DNA of 64,000 bases from Peptostreptococcus stomatis DSM 17678 (GTDB taxonomy: Bacteria > Bacillota > Clostridia > Peptostreptococcales > Peptostreptococcaceae): assembly GCF_000147675.1 (NCBI RefSeq), contig NZ_ADGQ01000050.1, forward strand, positions 46,665 through 110,664, given 5' to 3'. The notes under the pieces are model-generated. The model had not been told where the DNA came from and did no database searches. It saw only the letters and a program-made list of their open reading frames with translations. Within the stretch, counting starts at the first letter, position 1. Each line of letters starts with the position of its first letter. Both the position numbers and the translations under genes were made by a program. Below, piece by piece: positions 45,768-54,219 of the stretch.

Positions 45768-46370
45768 TTATATCAGTTTTTTTGAAAAATTGTTTACAAT
45801 GTTAGCTGTAATACCCCATATTACCGTCTCCCCTATCTTATAAAAAGATATAGGATACTTAAAAGAACCCCAATAATAAGACTTAGGTATATTCATTTCC
45901 TCGTATGGGAAGTCCTTGCTTGGCTCAATACGAACTGTATTTTTAAGCACAAGAGGTTCGTTATCCAGGAAATATCTGATTGGTACAGTAAATAAGGACT
46001 CCACTTCATCATTTCTTATGTCAAGCTTGAAATTCTTGTCTATTTCAGCCAAAAAACAATGAATCAAGCCTCTTGCAGGTAAGACATAGGTATCCAACTT
46101 GGTAATTATATTTACCTGGTCTGGACCACAGGCCATTTCTTCAGAAAACTCTCTAATTGCTGCATCATAAGGAGACTCTCCATCTTCTACTTGCCCTCCT
46201 GGGAAAGATATCTCTCCTGGTTGGACATTTAGCTTCTTGTTTCTTACCTGGAATATAAGGTGTTGGTCACCATCTATGTCTATTACAGGTACGACAATGG
46301 AGTAGGTCTTATTTTTAATGCCTATAAAGCCAGGTTCTCTGTCTTTGAATATTTTATTTAAATCAAACAT
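45768..46370 (-). CDS. Nudix hydrolase, CoA-pyrophosphatase-like
   Basis: The Nudix box is GGQVEDGESPYDAAIREFSEEMA, complete (G-x5-E-x7-REUXEE). Family features around it (FPGGQ, and a preceding FQVRNKKLNVQPGEISF) resemble the CoA diphosphatase NudL/YeaB group. 200 residues. Not part of the thiamine operon: the TPP leader lies between. A separate transcript is likely. Confidence 0.85.
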   Translation of the reverse strand: MFDLNKIFKDREPGFIGIKNKTYSIVVPVIDIDGDQHLIFQVRNKKLNVQPGEISFPGGQVEDGESPYDAAIREFSEEMACGPDQVNIITKLDTYVLPARGLIHCFLAEIDKNFKLDIRNDEVESLFTVPIRYFLDNEPLVLKNTVRIEPSKDFPYEEMNIPKSYYWGSFKYPISFYKIGETVIWGITANIVNNFSKKLI

Positions 46371-46530
46371 TGAACTTCCTCCTTTCCTAGAAAATTATAA
46401 CCTTAAATCCTAAACATTAAGATACAGATTATATACCCAGTATAAGGTATTATAATAATATTTTTCAAGTGCAACTACTAAATAATCCATGAAAAAATAT
46501 ATTGTATAAAAATTTTCTGTATATAATTGT

Positions 46531-46580
46531 ATACTAAAATGCGAAAGATGTGTGAACTTAATATCTTTCGCATTTAGTAT
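46531..46580. repeat. 18-19 base inverted repeat downstream of the ABC export genes
   Basis: 46531-46549 pairs with 46563-46580, complementary throughout apart from one extra base, loop of 13. On the minus strand the stem end is followed by ATTTTAGTATAC, a poor U-tract. It could be a terminator for the ABC transporter unit or a mobile-element end; the long complementarity beyond the GC core is unusual for a terminator here. The surrounding 46371-46665 gap holds no credible gene. Confidence 0.6.
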
Positions 46581-46665
46581 ACCAATATTGTAGTTGTTAA
46601 TTGTGAAATAATACATTTAAGTCTTATTATAAAAAAGTCAGATCTTTTAAGATATTTTTGCTTTA

Positions 46666-47346
46666 TTATGATTTTCTTTCATCTTTAATTATTTTTCCGT
46701 CACTTATTGTTATAACTCTATCTGCTTGTTTAGCTATATTTTCATCATGAGTTATCATAACTAATGTTTGATTAAAGTCATTTACTGTACTTTTAAGTAA
46801 GTTCATCACTTCTTTTGTTGTCTTACTATCCAAGTTTCCTGTTGGTTCATCAGCAAATATTACTGTTGGTTTATTAGATAATGCTCTAGCAATTGCTACC
46901 CTTTGCTGTTGTCCACCGGATAATTCATTTGGGAATTTTTTTAGCTGATCCTCTAAACCAACTTTTTTTATTATATTCATGATATATTCTTTATCTTCCT
47001 TTTTCCCATCTAATTGAATTGGAAGTATTATATTATCATATACATTAAGTACAGGTATTAGATTGAAACTTTGAAATATAAATCCAAATTCCTGCCTTCT
47101 AATCTTTGACAATTCATCGTCATTTAAACTATATATATTTTTATTTCCTAAAATGACTTCTCCTTCTGTAGGTTTGTCTAAACCACCCATGCAATGAAGA
47201 AGGGTACTTTTTCCTGAACCACTAGTACCAATTATTGCTGTAAATTTTCCGTTTTCAATTTCAAGTGTTATTCCATCGACTGCCTTTACTAAACTATCCT
47301 TTTTTCCATAATATTTTTTTATCCCTTTTCCTGCAAATAATTTCAT
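46666..47346 (-). CDS. MacB/LolD-type ABC transporter ATPase
   Basis: 226 residues: Walker A IIGTSGSGKST, Q-loop FIFQSFNLIPVLNVYDNI, signature LSGGQQQRVAIARAL, Walker B IFADEPTGNLD. This is the export ATPase type that works with FtsX-domain permeases; the permease is the next gene upstream, 47 bases away. Substrate could be an antimicrobial peptide, lipid or signal. Codons are noticeably more AT-rich than in the flanking core genes. GTGAGG gives the ribosome site. Confidence 0.9.
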   Translation of the reverse strand: MKLFAGKGIKKYYGKKDSLVKAVDGITLEIENGKFTAIIGTSGSGKSTLLHCMGGLDKPTEGEVILGNKNIYSLNDDELSKIRRQEFGFIFQSFNLIPVLNVYDNIILPIQLDGKKEDKEYIMNIIKKVGLEDQLKKFPNELSGGQQQRVAIARALSNKPTVIFADEPTGNLDSKTTKEVMNLLKSTVNDFNQTLVMITHDENIAKQADRVITISDGKIIKDERKS

Positions 47347-47393
47347 CTTCTTTACCTCACTTAAATAATACTTTTAATATATTTTCCATAAAC

Positions 47394-49853
47394 TTATATT
47401 TGTTCATTATATTTTATTAACTTCTTCGATAATAAGATTCCTAATACCATTGAAATAAATACTACCAAAATATATATACTCATTTCTTTAAATGGTATAT
47501 TAAATATAAATAGAGCTTTACTATATATATCCATATACAATTGATTCAGTTTAGATGAATTGTTATAATAAATAAATACTGCTGATATTATATTTATTAT
47601 TATTGCAACAAGAGCTATTATTAAGTTATCTAATATAATCCACTTATACTTTTCTTTTAATGTCATTCCTAATGCTCGCATTATTGCAAATTCATCTGCC
47701 CTCTTTATTATATTAGACCTTATCATAAGTATTAAATTAATCATAGTAAGTACAAGTAAAATTCCTATTTGACTCAATTTTTCTTTCAAATATACATTTT
47801 CATTAACTTTATTTCTCTTAGTATAAGAATTTATATCAAACACTGTGTACCTATCACTGCTATATTTTTTGTCTAATATTTTCCTGTTTTGTTCAGAGTA
47901 GCCTTTTTCATTAATAAGGCCTATTTGGCTATACCTATTTTCCATACCTAACTTATCTATATGTTTAGATGAAATAATTACTTCTGGATTATACCCAAAA
48001 TTGCTATTTCCTTTGAATAGCCAGTCTTCATTAATCAATCCGACCACCTTTATCTTCTTATCATATCTCTTTACTTGACCATTTACTATAGAGAAAAGCT
48101 TGATTTTATAAATATTATTCAATTTGACTGGATTAGAAAAAACTTTTCTGTTTTCACCACTATTCATATCATAGTATTTGTCTGTAATTAAGGCAGGTAT
48201 ATAATCTCCTCTTTCATCATTGATTTTTTCTATTGAACCATTTTCTAAATATTTATTTATTGAAGAATACATATTTTGGCTATAGGCTTTCAAGGTAATT
48301 GGCATATCTAAAGTTTCACCTGAAAAATTTTGGGCTGTATAGTAGTCCTTAGTAATTTGTCCCCTATCCAAAGATATATATGAATAAGGTATCTCTTTTT
48401 TATAATTGACCATGGTATATTTTCCAGAAATTTTGACTGAATCAAAGTCATTCTTACTAAAGCTTGAAAGTCCTATATTAGTGTCAATTAAGTTTGGTGA
48501 AAGTATCATGTCATTTATAAATAAATTATTTTGTTGCATATCTATTACATTAAAGTTATTTGTCATTCTAAAAGTTGTTTCAAAATACATGCCACCTAAA
48601 ATTGAAAATGAGATTACTACAATCAAGATGTTTGATATATTTCTCAAAAACATATTGATAAAGTTCTTGATATAAATGTTTTTTGTGCTAATTGATATAT
48701 AGGCTTTCCTCCTATAATTTTCGTTTATACACTCTAGTCCACTCTTCCTAGACCCAATAAATATTGGCGATAAGGAAGAAAGCATCACAATAAAGAATGT
48801 TATGATAAGTGGGTATATTACATCTTCAAGAGAAAAAATAAATCGAGCATTTACAAAGTTCTTAAATATATAGTTTTCAACTATTAATTTAGACAATAGC
48901 GTGGCAGATATAATTCCCAATAAATAACCACATAGCCATATAGATGTAAATTGTATAAGGAACAATTTAATAAGATCTCTTTTGGAAGCCCCTAGTATTT
49001 TTAATTCACCAATCTCTTTTATAAAAGAGGAAGTAAATATATTAAATATGTTTAATATCAAGAGTAGTGATATAATTAAAACCATGAGTACTTCCTTGAA
49101 GTTAGAAAACTGCCTAGTCTCCTTGTATTCACCTTGAGCCATTGATAATTGTTCATTATACCTTAAGTTTTCATCATTAAGGCCACTCTTTTGCCTGATT
49201 TGTTCATAAATGCTTCTTTTATCAGCATTTTGAGCAAAGGCAAGGAAACCATGATAAGACTTAGAATTATGACTTCTTGTAAATCCTGTAAGTTTATATT
49301 CATTTTCATAGTATTTTTGATTTCTATCGATAATACCTACAAGTCTATATTTAATATTTTTGGATGAGATATCATATTGGGAGTTTGACTTGTTTTTTGT
49401 TATTTTTAAAAAATCAATTTCCTGCTTTAGTTTGAAGTTTTTATTAATTTCCTTTAAGGCCCTTTTTTCTATTGCTATTTCATTCTCATTTTGAGGTAAC
49501 CTACCCTCTAACAACTTGAATCGATTTAATTTATAGTATTCGTCACTGTAGTTATATAAACTAATATCCACACCATTTTTGTATGTGATATTACCTAATT
49601 CATATGTATAGATTAGTTTTTTGACTCCATCAATATTTTCCATTTTTTTTATATTATCTACATTAGCACCGTAAAACTTAGCATCATAGCCAGCATAAAG
49701 ACTATGAACTTCTAACATTTTATTATAGGTTGAATTTTTTTCCACTAATGATTTTGATGCCACGAAAGAACAGACGGATGCTATGCATATTACTAAGACA
49801 AGACTTCTTTTAAAATTCTTGATTAAGTAGTTAAAGGATAATTTTGCTATCAT
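47394..49853 (-). CDS. Large FtsX-type ABC permease
   Basis: 819 residues. Membrane segment near residues 15-35, an external domain (about 40-240), three segments (about 245-370), a short segment near 405, a second external domain (430-650) and three final segments (680-810). This ten-segment, two-FtsX arrangement is found in MacB-like exporters and in the BceAB-type peptide resistance and signalling systems of Firmicutes. No BceRS-type two-component system is beside it. ATG 49853 follows GGGGAGG; the longer frame starts within that site. More AT-rich than its neighbours. Confidence 0.85.
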   Translation of the reverse strand: MIAKLSFNYLIKNFKRSLVLVICIASVCSFVASKSLVEKNSTYNKMLEVHSLYAGYDAKFYGANVDNIKKMENIDGVKKLIYTYELGNITYKNGVDISLYNYSDEYYKLNRFKLLEGRLPQNENEIAIEKRALKEINKNFKLKQEIDFLKITKNKSNSQYDISSKNIKYRLVGIIDRNQKYYENEYKLTGFTRSHNSKSYHGFLAFAQNADKRSIYEQIRQKSGLNDENLRYNEQLSMAQGEYKETRQFSNFKEVLMVLIISLLLILNIFNIFTSSFIKEIGELKILGASKRDLIKLFLIQFTSIWLCGYLLGIISATLLSKLIVENYIFKNFVNARFIFSLEDVIYPLIITFFIVMLSSLSPIFIGSRKSGLECINENYRRKAYISISTKNIYIKNFINMFLRNISNILIVVISFSILGGMYFETTFRMTNNFNVIDMQQNNLFINDMILSPNLIDTNIGLSSFSKNDFDSVKISGKYTMVNYKKEIPYSYISLDRGQITKDYYTAQNFSGETLDMPITLKAYSQNMYSSINKYLENGSIEKINDERGDYIPALITDKYYDMNSGENRKVFSNPVKLNNIYKIKLFSIVNGQVKRYDKKIKVVGLINEDWLFKGNSNFGYNPEVIISSKHIDKLGMENRYSQIGLINEKGYSEQNRKILDKKYSSDRYTVFDINSYTKRNKVNENVYLKEKLSQIGILLVLTMINLILMIRSNIIKRADEFAIMRALGMTLKEKYKWIILDNLIIALVAIIINIISAVFIYYNNSSKLNQLYMDIYSKALFIFNIPFKEMSIYILVVFISMVLGILLSKKLIKYNEQI

Positions 49854-49981
49854 AATTGACCTCCCCAAAAAGTAGATATATTATTAATGACTTGAAAATT
49901 TAATACTCGTTATTATTATAATATAAATATTATATAAAAGCAATAATGCTATATATTAATTATACAGAGAAGTATATGTAT

Positions 49982-50021
49982 AAAAAAATAGACTAACTAT
50001 GGTATAAACCACAAATTAGTC
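49982..50021 (-). terminator. Terminator after the serine recombinase
   Basis: GACTAA (49991-49996) pairs with TTAGTC (50016-50021), with TGGT/ACCA inside; on the minus strand TATTTTTTT follows. Confidence 0.8.
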
Positions 50022-50060
50022 CATGTAAATTCATATTAATAAAATGATTCCTTTAAAAGC

Positions 50061-50627
50061 CTATTTTATTGCCTGTTTCTTAGCTCTTATAAGGGTACTC
50101 TTAGATATACCAGTTAATTCTTCTACCTTCTTATATGAATAAGAATTTAGCATTTCTAAAGCTTCCTCAATTTGGTCCTGGCTGAATTTTTTAGGCCTAC
50201 CCTCTTTAAAGCCACTCGTCTTTTTGGCCTTGTTCTTACCTGACTGGATTCTTTCTACCAATAGTGCCTTATCAAAGTTATTTACAGCACACAAAGTCTT
50301 GAATAGGATATTTCCCAAAACAGAAAAATCAATAAGTCCTATATTTAGAATATGAATAGATGCCTGCTTACCCCTTATAGAAGCTATAATATCAACAGCA
50401 TCACCAATAGAAGTGGCAAACCTATCTAATTGAGTAACCACTAGTATGTCTTCTGGATTCAATAAATTTATAATCTTTTCAAATTCTGGCTTCACATTCA
50501 TATCAAGTGAGGACTCTTTGAATATAATGCTTTCATAGTATCTCTCTTTTATAAGATCTTCTTGCTCTTCCAAATAACCGAGTTCTATTTGTTTGCTTGT
50601 AGTTGCCCTACAGTAACCATAAATCAA
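50061..50627 (-). CDS. Small serine recombinase with substituted nucleophile
   Basis: 188-residue resolvase/invertase-type protein with C-terminal helix-turn-helix (KKVEELTGISKSTLIRAKKQ). The first motif reads GYCRATTSKQ where canonical members have GYARVSTxxQ, so the nucleophile position is Thr9 in place of serine. In the arginine motif LDRFATS the first Arg (Arg69) is kept but the second is Thr72. Either activity is altered or the gene is decaying, although the frame is intact. Start TTG (50627) is eight bases from AGGAGG; the longer GTG frame overlaps it. Own terminator; inverted repeats lie upstream. Confidence 0.8.
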   Translation of the reverse strand: MIYGYCRATTSKQIELGYLEEQEDLIKERYYESIIFKESSLDMNVKPEFEKIINLLNPEDILVVTQLDRFATSIGDAVDIIASIRGKQASIHILNIGLIDFSVLGNILFKTLCAVNNFDKALLVERIQSGKNKAKKTSGFKEGRPKKFSQDQIEEALEMLNSYSYKKVEELTGISKSTLIRAKKQAIK

Positions 50628-50724
50628 GTGCCACACCTCCTTTGATATTCATGTTCATAACTTATGATTTTTTCCTGCCATATCCTAACAAAATCATTAT
50701 AACATACTTTAGCCATAAAATACA

Positions 50725-50770
50725 ATTAGTAATATTCAAAAATTGAAAAATATTTTTGAATATTACTAAT
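50725..50770. repeat. Perfect 19-base inverted repeat near the recombinase
   Basis: 50725-50743 and 50752-50770 are exact reverse complements (ends ATTAGT/ACTAAT) with an eight-base spacer. No GC clamp and no U-tract on either strand, so a rho-independent terminator is unlikely. About 100 bases upstream of the recombinase start. Confidence 0.75.
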
Positions 50771-50784
50771 GAGATGTTGGAAAT

Positions 50785-50836
50785 TTATGGTTACAATAAA
50801 TGACTTGTAGTAGAGACTAATTTATTGTAATCATAA
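50785..50836. repeat. 17-base inverted repeat near the recombinase
   Basis: 50785-50801 and 50820-50836 are reverse complements with a single mismatch (C/T), 18-base spacer. It follows the previous repeat after 14 bases. The two do not share sequence. Confidence 0.7.
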
Positions 50837-50983
50837 GTACACTATTATTTTCTTACCATTCTAGAAAATTTATTTTATAAATTAGGTTTATAAGTGTCAG
50901 TAGTTATACCTATAAACTCTTAAAAAGTAAGGGTTTCAAATATAAAATTATAGTTTTGATACCTTTATTTATATTTTGATAAC

Positions 50984-52603
50984 CTACTGCTGAACAATTT
51001 TCTTTAATAGGTCCTGTATTTCTTCACTTTCTATAAAGTCTTCGAAGTTAGTCTTTCTATCCAGGATTCCATTTTCACCTATAAATATAATCCTGTTTGC
51101 TATAGAGGATATAAACTGGTGGTCATGTGATGTAAATAGTAAAACGCCCTTATAATCTTCTAAGGCCTTATTGACTGAAGTTATAGATTCAAGGTCTAAG
51201 TGGTTGGTTGGATCATCTAACATCAATACATTAGCATTTGATAGCATTAGCTTTGATAGCATGCACCTAACCTTTTCTCCTCCACTTAGGACGTTGGCCT
51301 CCTTAAGGGCTTCATCACCACTAAATAGCATCCTGCCTAAAAAGCCCCTGATATATGATTCGCTCTTCTCTTCTGAATACTGTCTTAGCCAGTCTACTAA
51401 GGATAATTCACAACCATCGAAGTATTCATTGTGGTTCTTCGGCATATAGTCCTGAGAAGTAGTTACACCCCACTTGAAGCTACCTTCAAAGTCAGTATCC
51501 CTTTCTGATAGGATGTTAAATAGGGCTGTAGCAGCCATATCATCCCCCATAAAGACTACCTTGTCATCATTTTCTAGCCTGAATGATATATCGTCTAGGA
51601 CCTTAACCCCATCAATTACCTTAGTTATATTGTGGACTTCTAGGACCTCATTACCAATCTCTCTTTCTGGCTTAAAGGCAACATATGGGTACTTCCTTCT
51701 AGAAGGCTGTATCTCTTCTATGTTTAACTTTTCTAGCTGCTTCTTCCTGGAAGTTGCCTGCTTAGCCTTGGAAGCATTAGATGAAAACCTGGCTATAAAT
51801 TCCTTTAGCTGGGCAATCTTCTCTTCTGCCTTCTTATTCTGGTCCTTCATTAACTGTAGGGCTAGCTGGCTTGACTCATACCAGAAGTCGTAGTTACCAG
51901 TATATAGCTGGATTTTTCCAAAGTCTACATCAACGATATGGGTACATATAGTGTTCAGGAAGTGCCTGTCATGGGATACTACTATTACTATGGTCTCATC
52001 TAGGCCTATTATAAACTCATTCAGCCACTTTATAGATGAATAATCCAGGTGGTTTGTAGGCTCGTCCAGTAAAAGTATTTCAGGAGAACCAAATAGGGCC
52101 TGGGCCAATAAAATCTTGACCTTTTCGGCACCCGTTAGGTCTGCCATAAGCGAGTAATGAAGGTCCTTTTCTATACCTAATCCCATAAGGATTTTTTCAG
52201 CATTAGTTTCTGCATCCCAACCGTCTAATTCGTCAAATTCACCTTCTAATTCGGCTAACCTTATACCATCTTCATCTGAAAAGTCTTCCTTCATATATAG
52301 GGCATCCTTGTCCTTCATAATAGTCCATAGTCTTTCATGTCCCATTATGACTGTATCTAGGACAGAAGTTTGGTCATATTTAAAGTGGTCCTGCTTTAGT
52401 ACAGACATTCTTTCCTTGTCTGTTATTGATATTACTCCTGTATTAGGCTCAATTTCACCGGACAATATTTTCAAGAAAGTTGACTTTCCTGCTCCATTTG
52501 CCCCAATTACACCATAGCAGTTTCCCTTTGTAAATTTAAGATTTACTTCCTTGTATAGCTCCTTGTCGCCAAATCTTAAGCCGACATCTGTTACTTGTAA
52601 CAT
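50984..52603 (-). CDS. ABC-F family ATPase (YbiT/YkpA type) with degenerate second P-loop
   Basis: Soluble tandem ATPase of the translation-factor ABC-F class. Domain 1: Walker A GANGAGKST (34-42), but signature LTGAE (156-160) in place of LSGGE, Walker B LLLDEPTNHLD. A charged linker lies about residues 245-300. Domain 2: the P-loop reads GDDMAATA (353-360), without the lysine, while signature LSGGEKVR and DDPTNHLD are kept. The linker and order resemble YbiT/YkpA-type ribosome factors rather than antibiotic-resistance ABC-Fs. AGGAG sets ATG 52603. Domain 2 may bind but not hydrolyse ATP. Confidence 0.88.
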   Translation of the reverse strand: MLQVTDVGLRFGDKELYKEVNLKFTKGNCYGVIGANGAGKSTFLKILSGEIEPNTGVISITDKERMSVLKQDHFKYDQTSVLDTVIMGHERLWTIMKDKDALYMKEDFSDEDGIRLAELEGEFDELDGWDAETNAEKILMGLGIEKDLHYSLMADLTGAEKVKILLAQALFGSPEILLLDEPTNHLDYSSIKWLNEFIIGLDETIVIVVSHDRHFLNTICTHIVDVDFGKIQLYTGNYDFWYESSQLALQLMKDQNKKAEEKIAQLKEFIARFSSNASKAKQATSRKKQLEKLNIEEIQPSRRKYPYVAFKPEREIGNEVLEVHNITKVIDGVKVLDDISFRLENDDKVVFMGDDMAATALFNILSERDTDFEGSFKWGVTTSQDYMPKNHNEYFDGCELSLVDWLRQYSEEKSESYIRGFLGRMLFSGDEALKEANVLSGGEKVRCMLSKLMLSNANVLMLDDPTNHLDLESITSVNKALEDYKGVLLFTSHDHQFISSIANRIIFIGENGILDRKTNFEDFIESEEIQDLLKKIVQQ

Positions 52604-52649
52604 AGTATCTCCTCTCATATTTATGTAAAATAATTTTTTTCAAGATAAA

Positions 52650-52681
52650 GGACTATTGAATAAGTACATATACAATAGTCC
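52650..52681 (-). promoter_or_regulatory. Hairpin in the ABC-F leader
   Basis: GGACTATTG (52650-52658) pairs with CAATAGTCC (52673-52681) in the leader of the ABC-F gene, or 3' to the purine permease gene. On the minus strand only TTTATC follows, so it is a weak terminator or attenuator. Confidence 0.5.
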
Positions 52682-52702
52682 CAGATATTTAACCTATATT
52701 TA

Positions 52703-52730
52703 ATTATACCAATTAGACAGTTTTTGTCAA
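52703..52730 (-). promoter_or_regulatory. Promoter of the ABC-F gene
   Basis: Minus strand TTGACA (52730-52725), 16 bases, TATAAT (52708-52703). Confidence 0.7.
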
Positions 52731-52753
52731 TTAATATTTATCCTTGACTCATT

Positions 52754-54127
52754 TTATAAGAATAATAATTTAATTAGGAATAGGATTCCCAATATGATCA
52801 TTACCCAAGATACTTTTTCTCTTTCATCTGGCTTAGCAAAGATATTGTAAATTAGGTTAATCAATACATATGATAGGATACCTATAGTTAAACCATCACC
52901 TATACTGTAAGTAAGGGCCATACTGATAACTGTAATAAAGGCTGGAAGACCTTCTGTTACATTGTGTAGGTCTACTTCACGTAGAGAGCTAATCATCAAG
53001 TAACCAACATATATAAGGGCTGGTGCAGTCGCACAAGCTGGGATAGCTATAAATATTGGTGAGAAGAACATAGCCATGAGGAATAGGATACCTACAGTAA
53101 TAGCTGTATAACCTGTCTTACCACCAGCAAGTACACCTGTTGATGACTCAACATATGTAGTTACTGTTGATACACCTAGTAGGGCGCCTATAGTAGTTGC
53201 TAATGAGTCAGCCAGTAGGGCTCTACCAACATTTGGTACATTGCCATTTTCATCTAACATATTAGCCTTAGAACAAACTCCAACTAGAGTACCTACTGTA
53301 TCGAAGAAGTCGACAAACAAGAAAGTACAAACTATAACAAAGAAGTTACCAATATCTTTTGGATGTGAGAAAAATCCAAAGTCAACCTTACCAGCTATTG
53401 GAGCAATTGATTCGAACTTAAATATACCTGTAGGAAGATAAATTCCAAGCTTAGCTGCCATTTCTGGATTAAGCACAGCATATATCCAAGCCATTATAGA
53501 AGATACTGCTATACCAGCCAAGATAGACCCCTTCATATTCTTCTTGTCCATAACACCTATTACAAATAAGCCAACAAAGGCAAATATAACTGTAGGTGAA
53601 AGGTGACCCATACTAACAAAAGTAGCTTCATTTGCTATTACAAGACCGCATCCCTTTAAACCTATGAAGGCTATAAAGATACCTATACCAGCCGTAACAC
53701 CATGCTTCATATTAAGTGGTATAGAGTTAACTACTGCTTCTCTAACCTTAAATAATGTTAAGAATATAAAGATAATACCTTCTACAAATACTGCTGTAAG
53801 TGCAGTTTCCCATGGTACCCCACCCTTTAAAACAACTGTATATGCAAAGAATGCATTTAAGCCCATACCTGATGCAAGGGCAAATGGTAGGTTAGCAACA
53901 AATCCCATAATAAAACAACCAAGGGCCGCGGCTAAACATGTAGCAGTTACCAGGGCTCCAGCATCCATACCAGCAGCAGCTAGTGTACTAGGGTTAACAG
54001 CGATAATATAAGCCATAGTTAAAAATGTTGTGATACCTGCTAATATTTCTTTTTTCATATTAACATTTTTTTCAGAAAGCAGGGGAAAAGGCCCCTGTCT
54101 ACTAGCAGTTTTCTGATTTGAGTTCAT
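52754..54127 (-). CDS. NCS2 family purine permease (AzgA/PbuG-like)
   Basis: 457 residues with 12-14 membrane segments. AGITTFLTMAYIIAVNPSTLAAAGMD, ALASGMGLNAFFAYTV and DFFDTVGTLVGV are hallmarks of the AzgA/PbuG branch, which imports adenine, guanine or hypoxanthine. GGAGG precedes ATG 54127. There is no purine riboswitch in the 90 bases upstream, unlike many Firmicutes pbuG genes. Confidence 0.9.
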   Translation of the reverse strand: MNSNQKTASRQGPFPLLSEKNVNMKKEILAGITTFLTMAYIIAVNPSTLAAAGMDAGALVTATCLAAALGCFIMGFVANLPFALASGMGLNAFFAYTVVLKGGVPWETALTAVFVEGIIFIFLTLFKVREAVVNSIPLNMKHGVTAGIGIFIAFIGLKGCGLVIANEATFVSMGHLSPTVIFAFVGLFVIGVMDKKNMKGSILAGIAVSSIMAWIYAVLNPEMAAKLGIYLPTGIFKFESIAPIAGKVDFGFFSHPKDIGNFFVIVCTFLFVDFFDTVGTLVGVCSKANMLDENGNVPNVGRALLADSLATTIGALLGVSTVTTYVESSTGVLAGGKTGYTAITVGILFLMAMFFSPIFIAIPACATAPALIYVGYLMISSLREVDLHNVTEGLPAFITVISMALTYSIGDGLTIGILSYVLINLIYNIFAKPDEREKVSWVMIILGILFLIKLLFL

Positions 54128-54170
54128 TTAGTACCTCCAAAATTAAAAATAAATAATAAAATATATCAAG

Positions 54171-54202
54171 AGTTGAGTCCATCCTCCTAAAGAGGCCCAA
54201 CT
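54171..54202 (-). terminator. Possible weak terminator after the response regulator
   Basis: AGTTGAGTCC (54171-54180) pairs with GGCCCAACT (54194-54202) with one bulge and a G-U pair; the minus-strand tail is CTTGATATATTTTATT. Confidence 0.45.
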
Positions 54203-54219
54203 TGAAATAACATAATTAT

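Noticed and set aside
46410-46616. 68-residue Tyr/Phe/Asn-rich frame on the minus strand
   Set aside because: No ribosome site, crosses the 46531-46580 inverted repeat, and composition reflects AT-rich intergenic DNA.
51474-51893. 139-residue open frame on the + strand
   Set aside because: Antisense shadow of the ABC-F gene; low-complexity Ser/Leu composition and no family motif.
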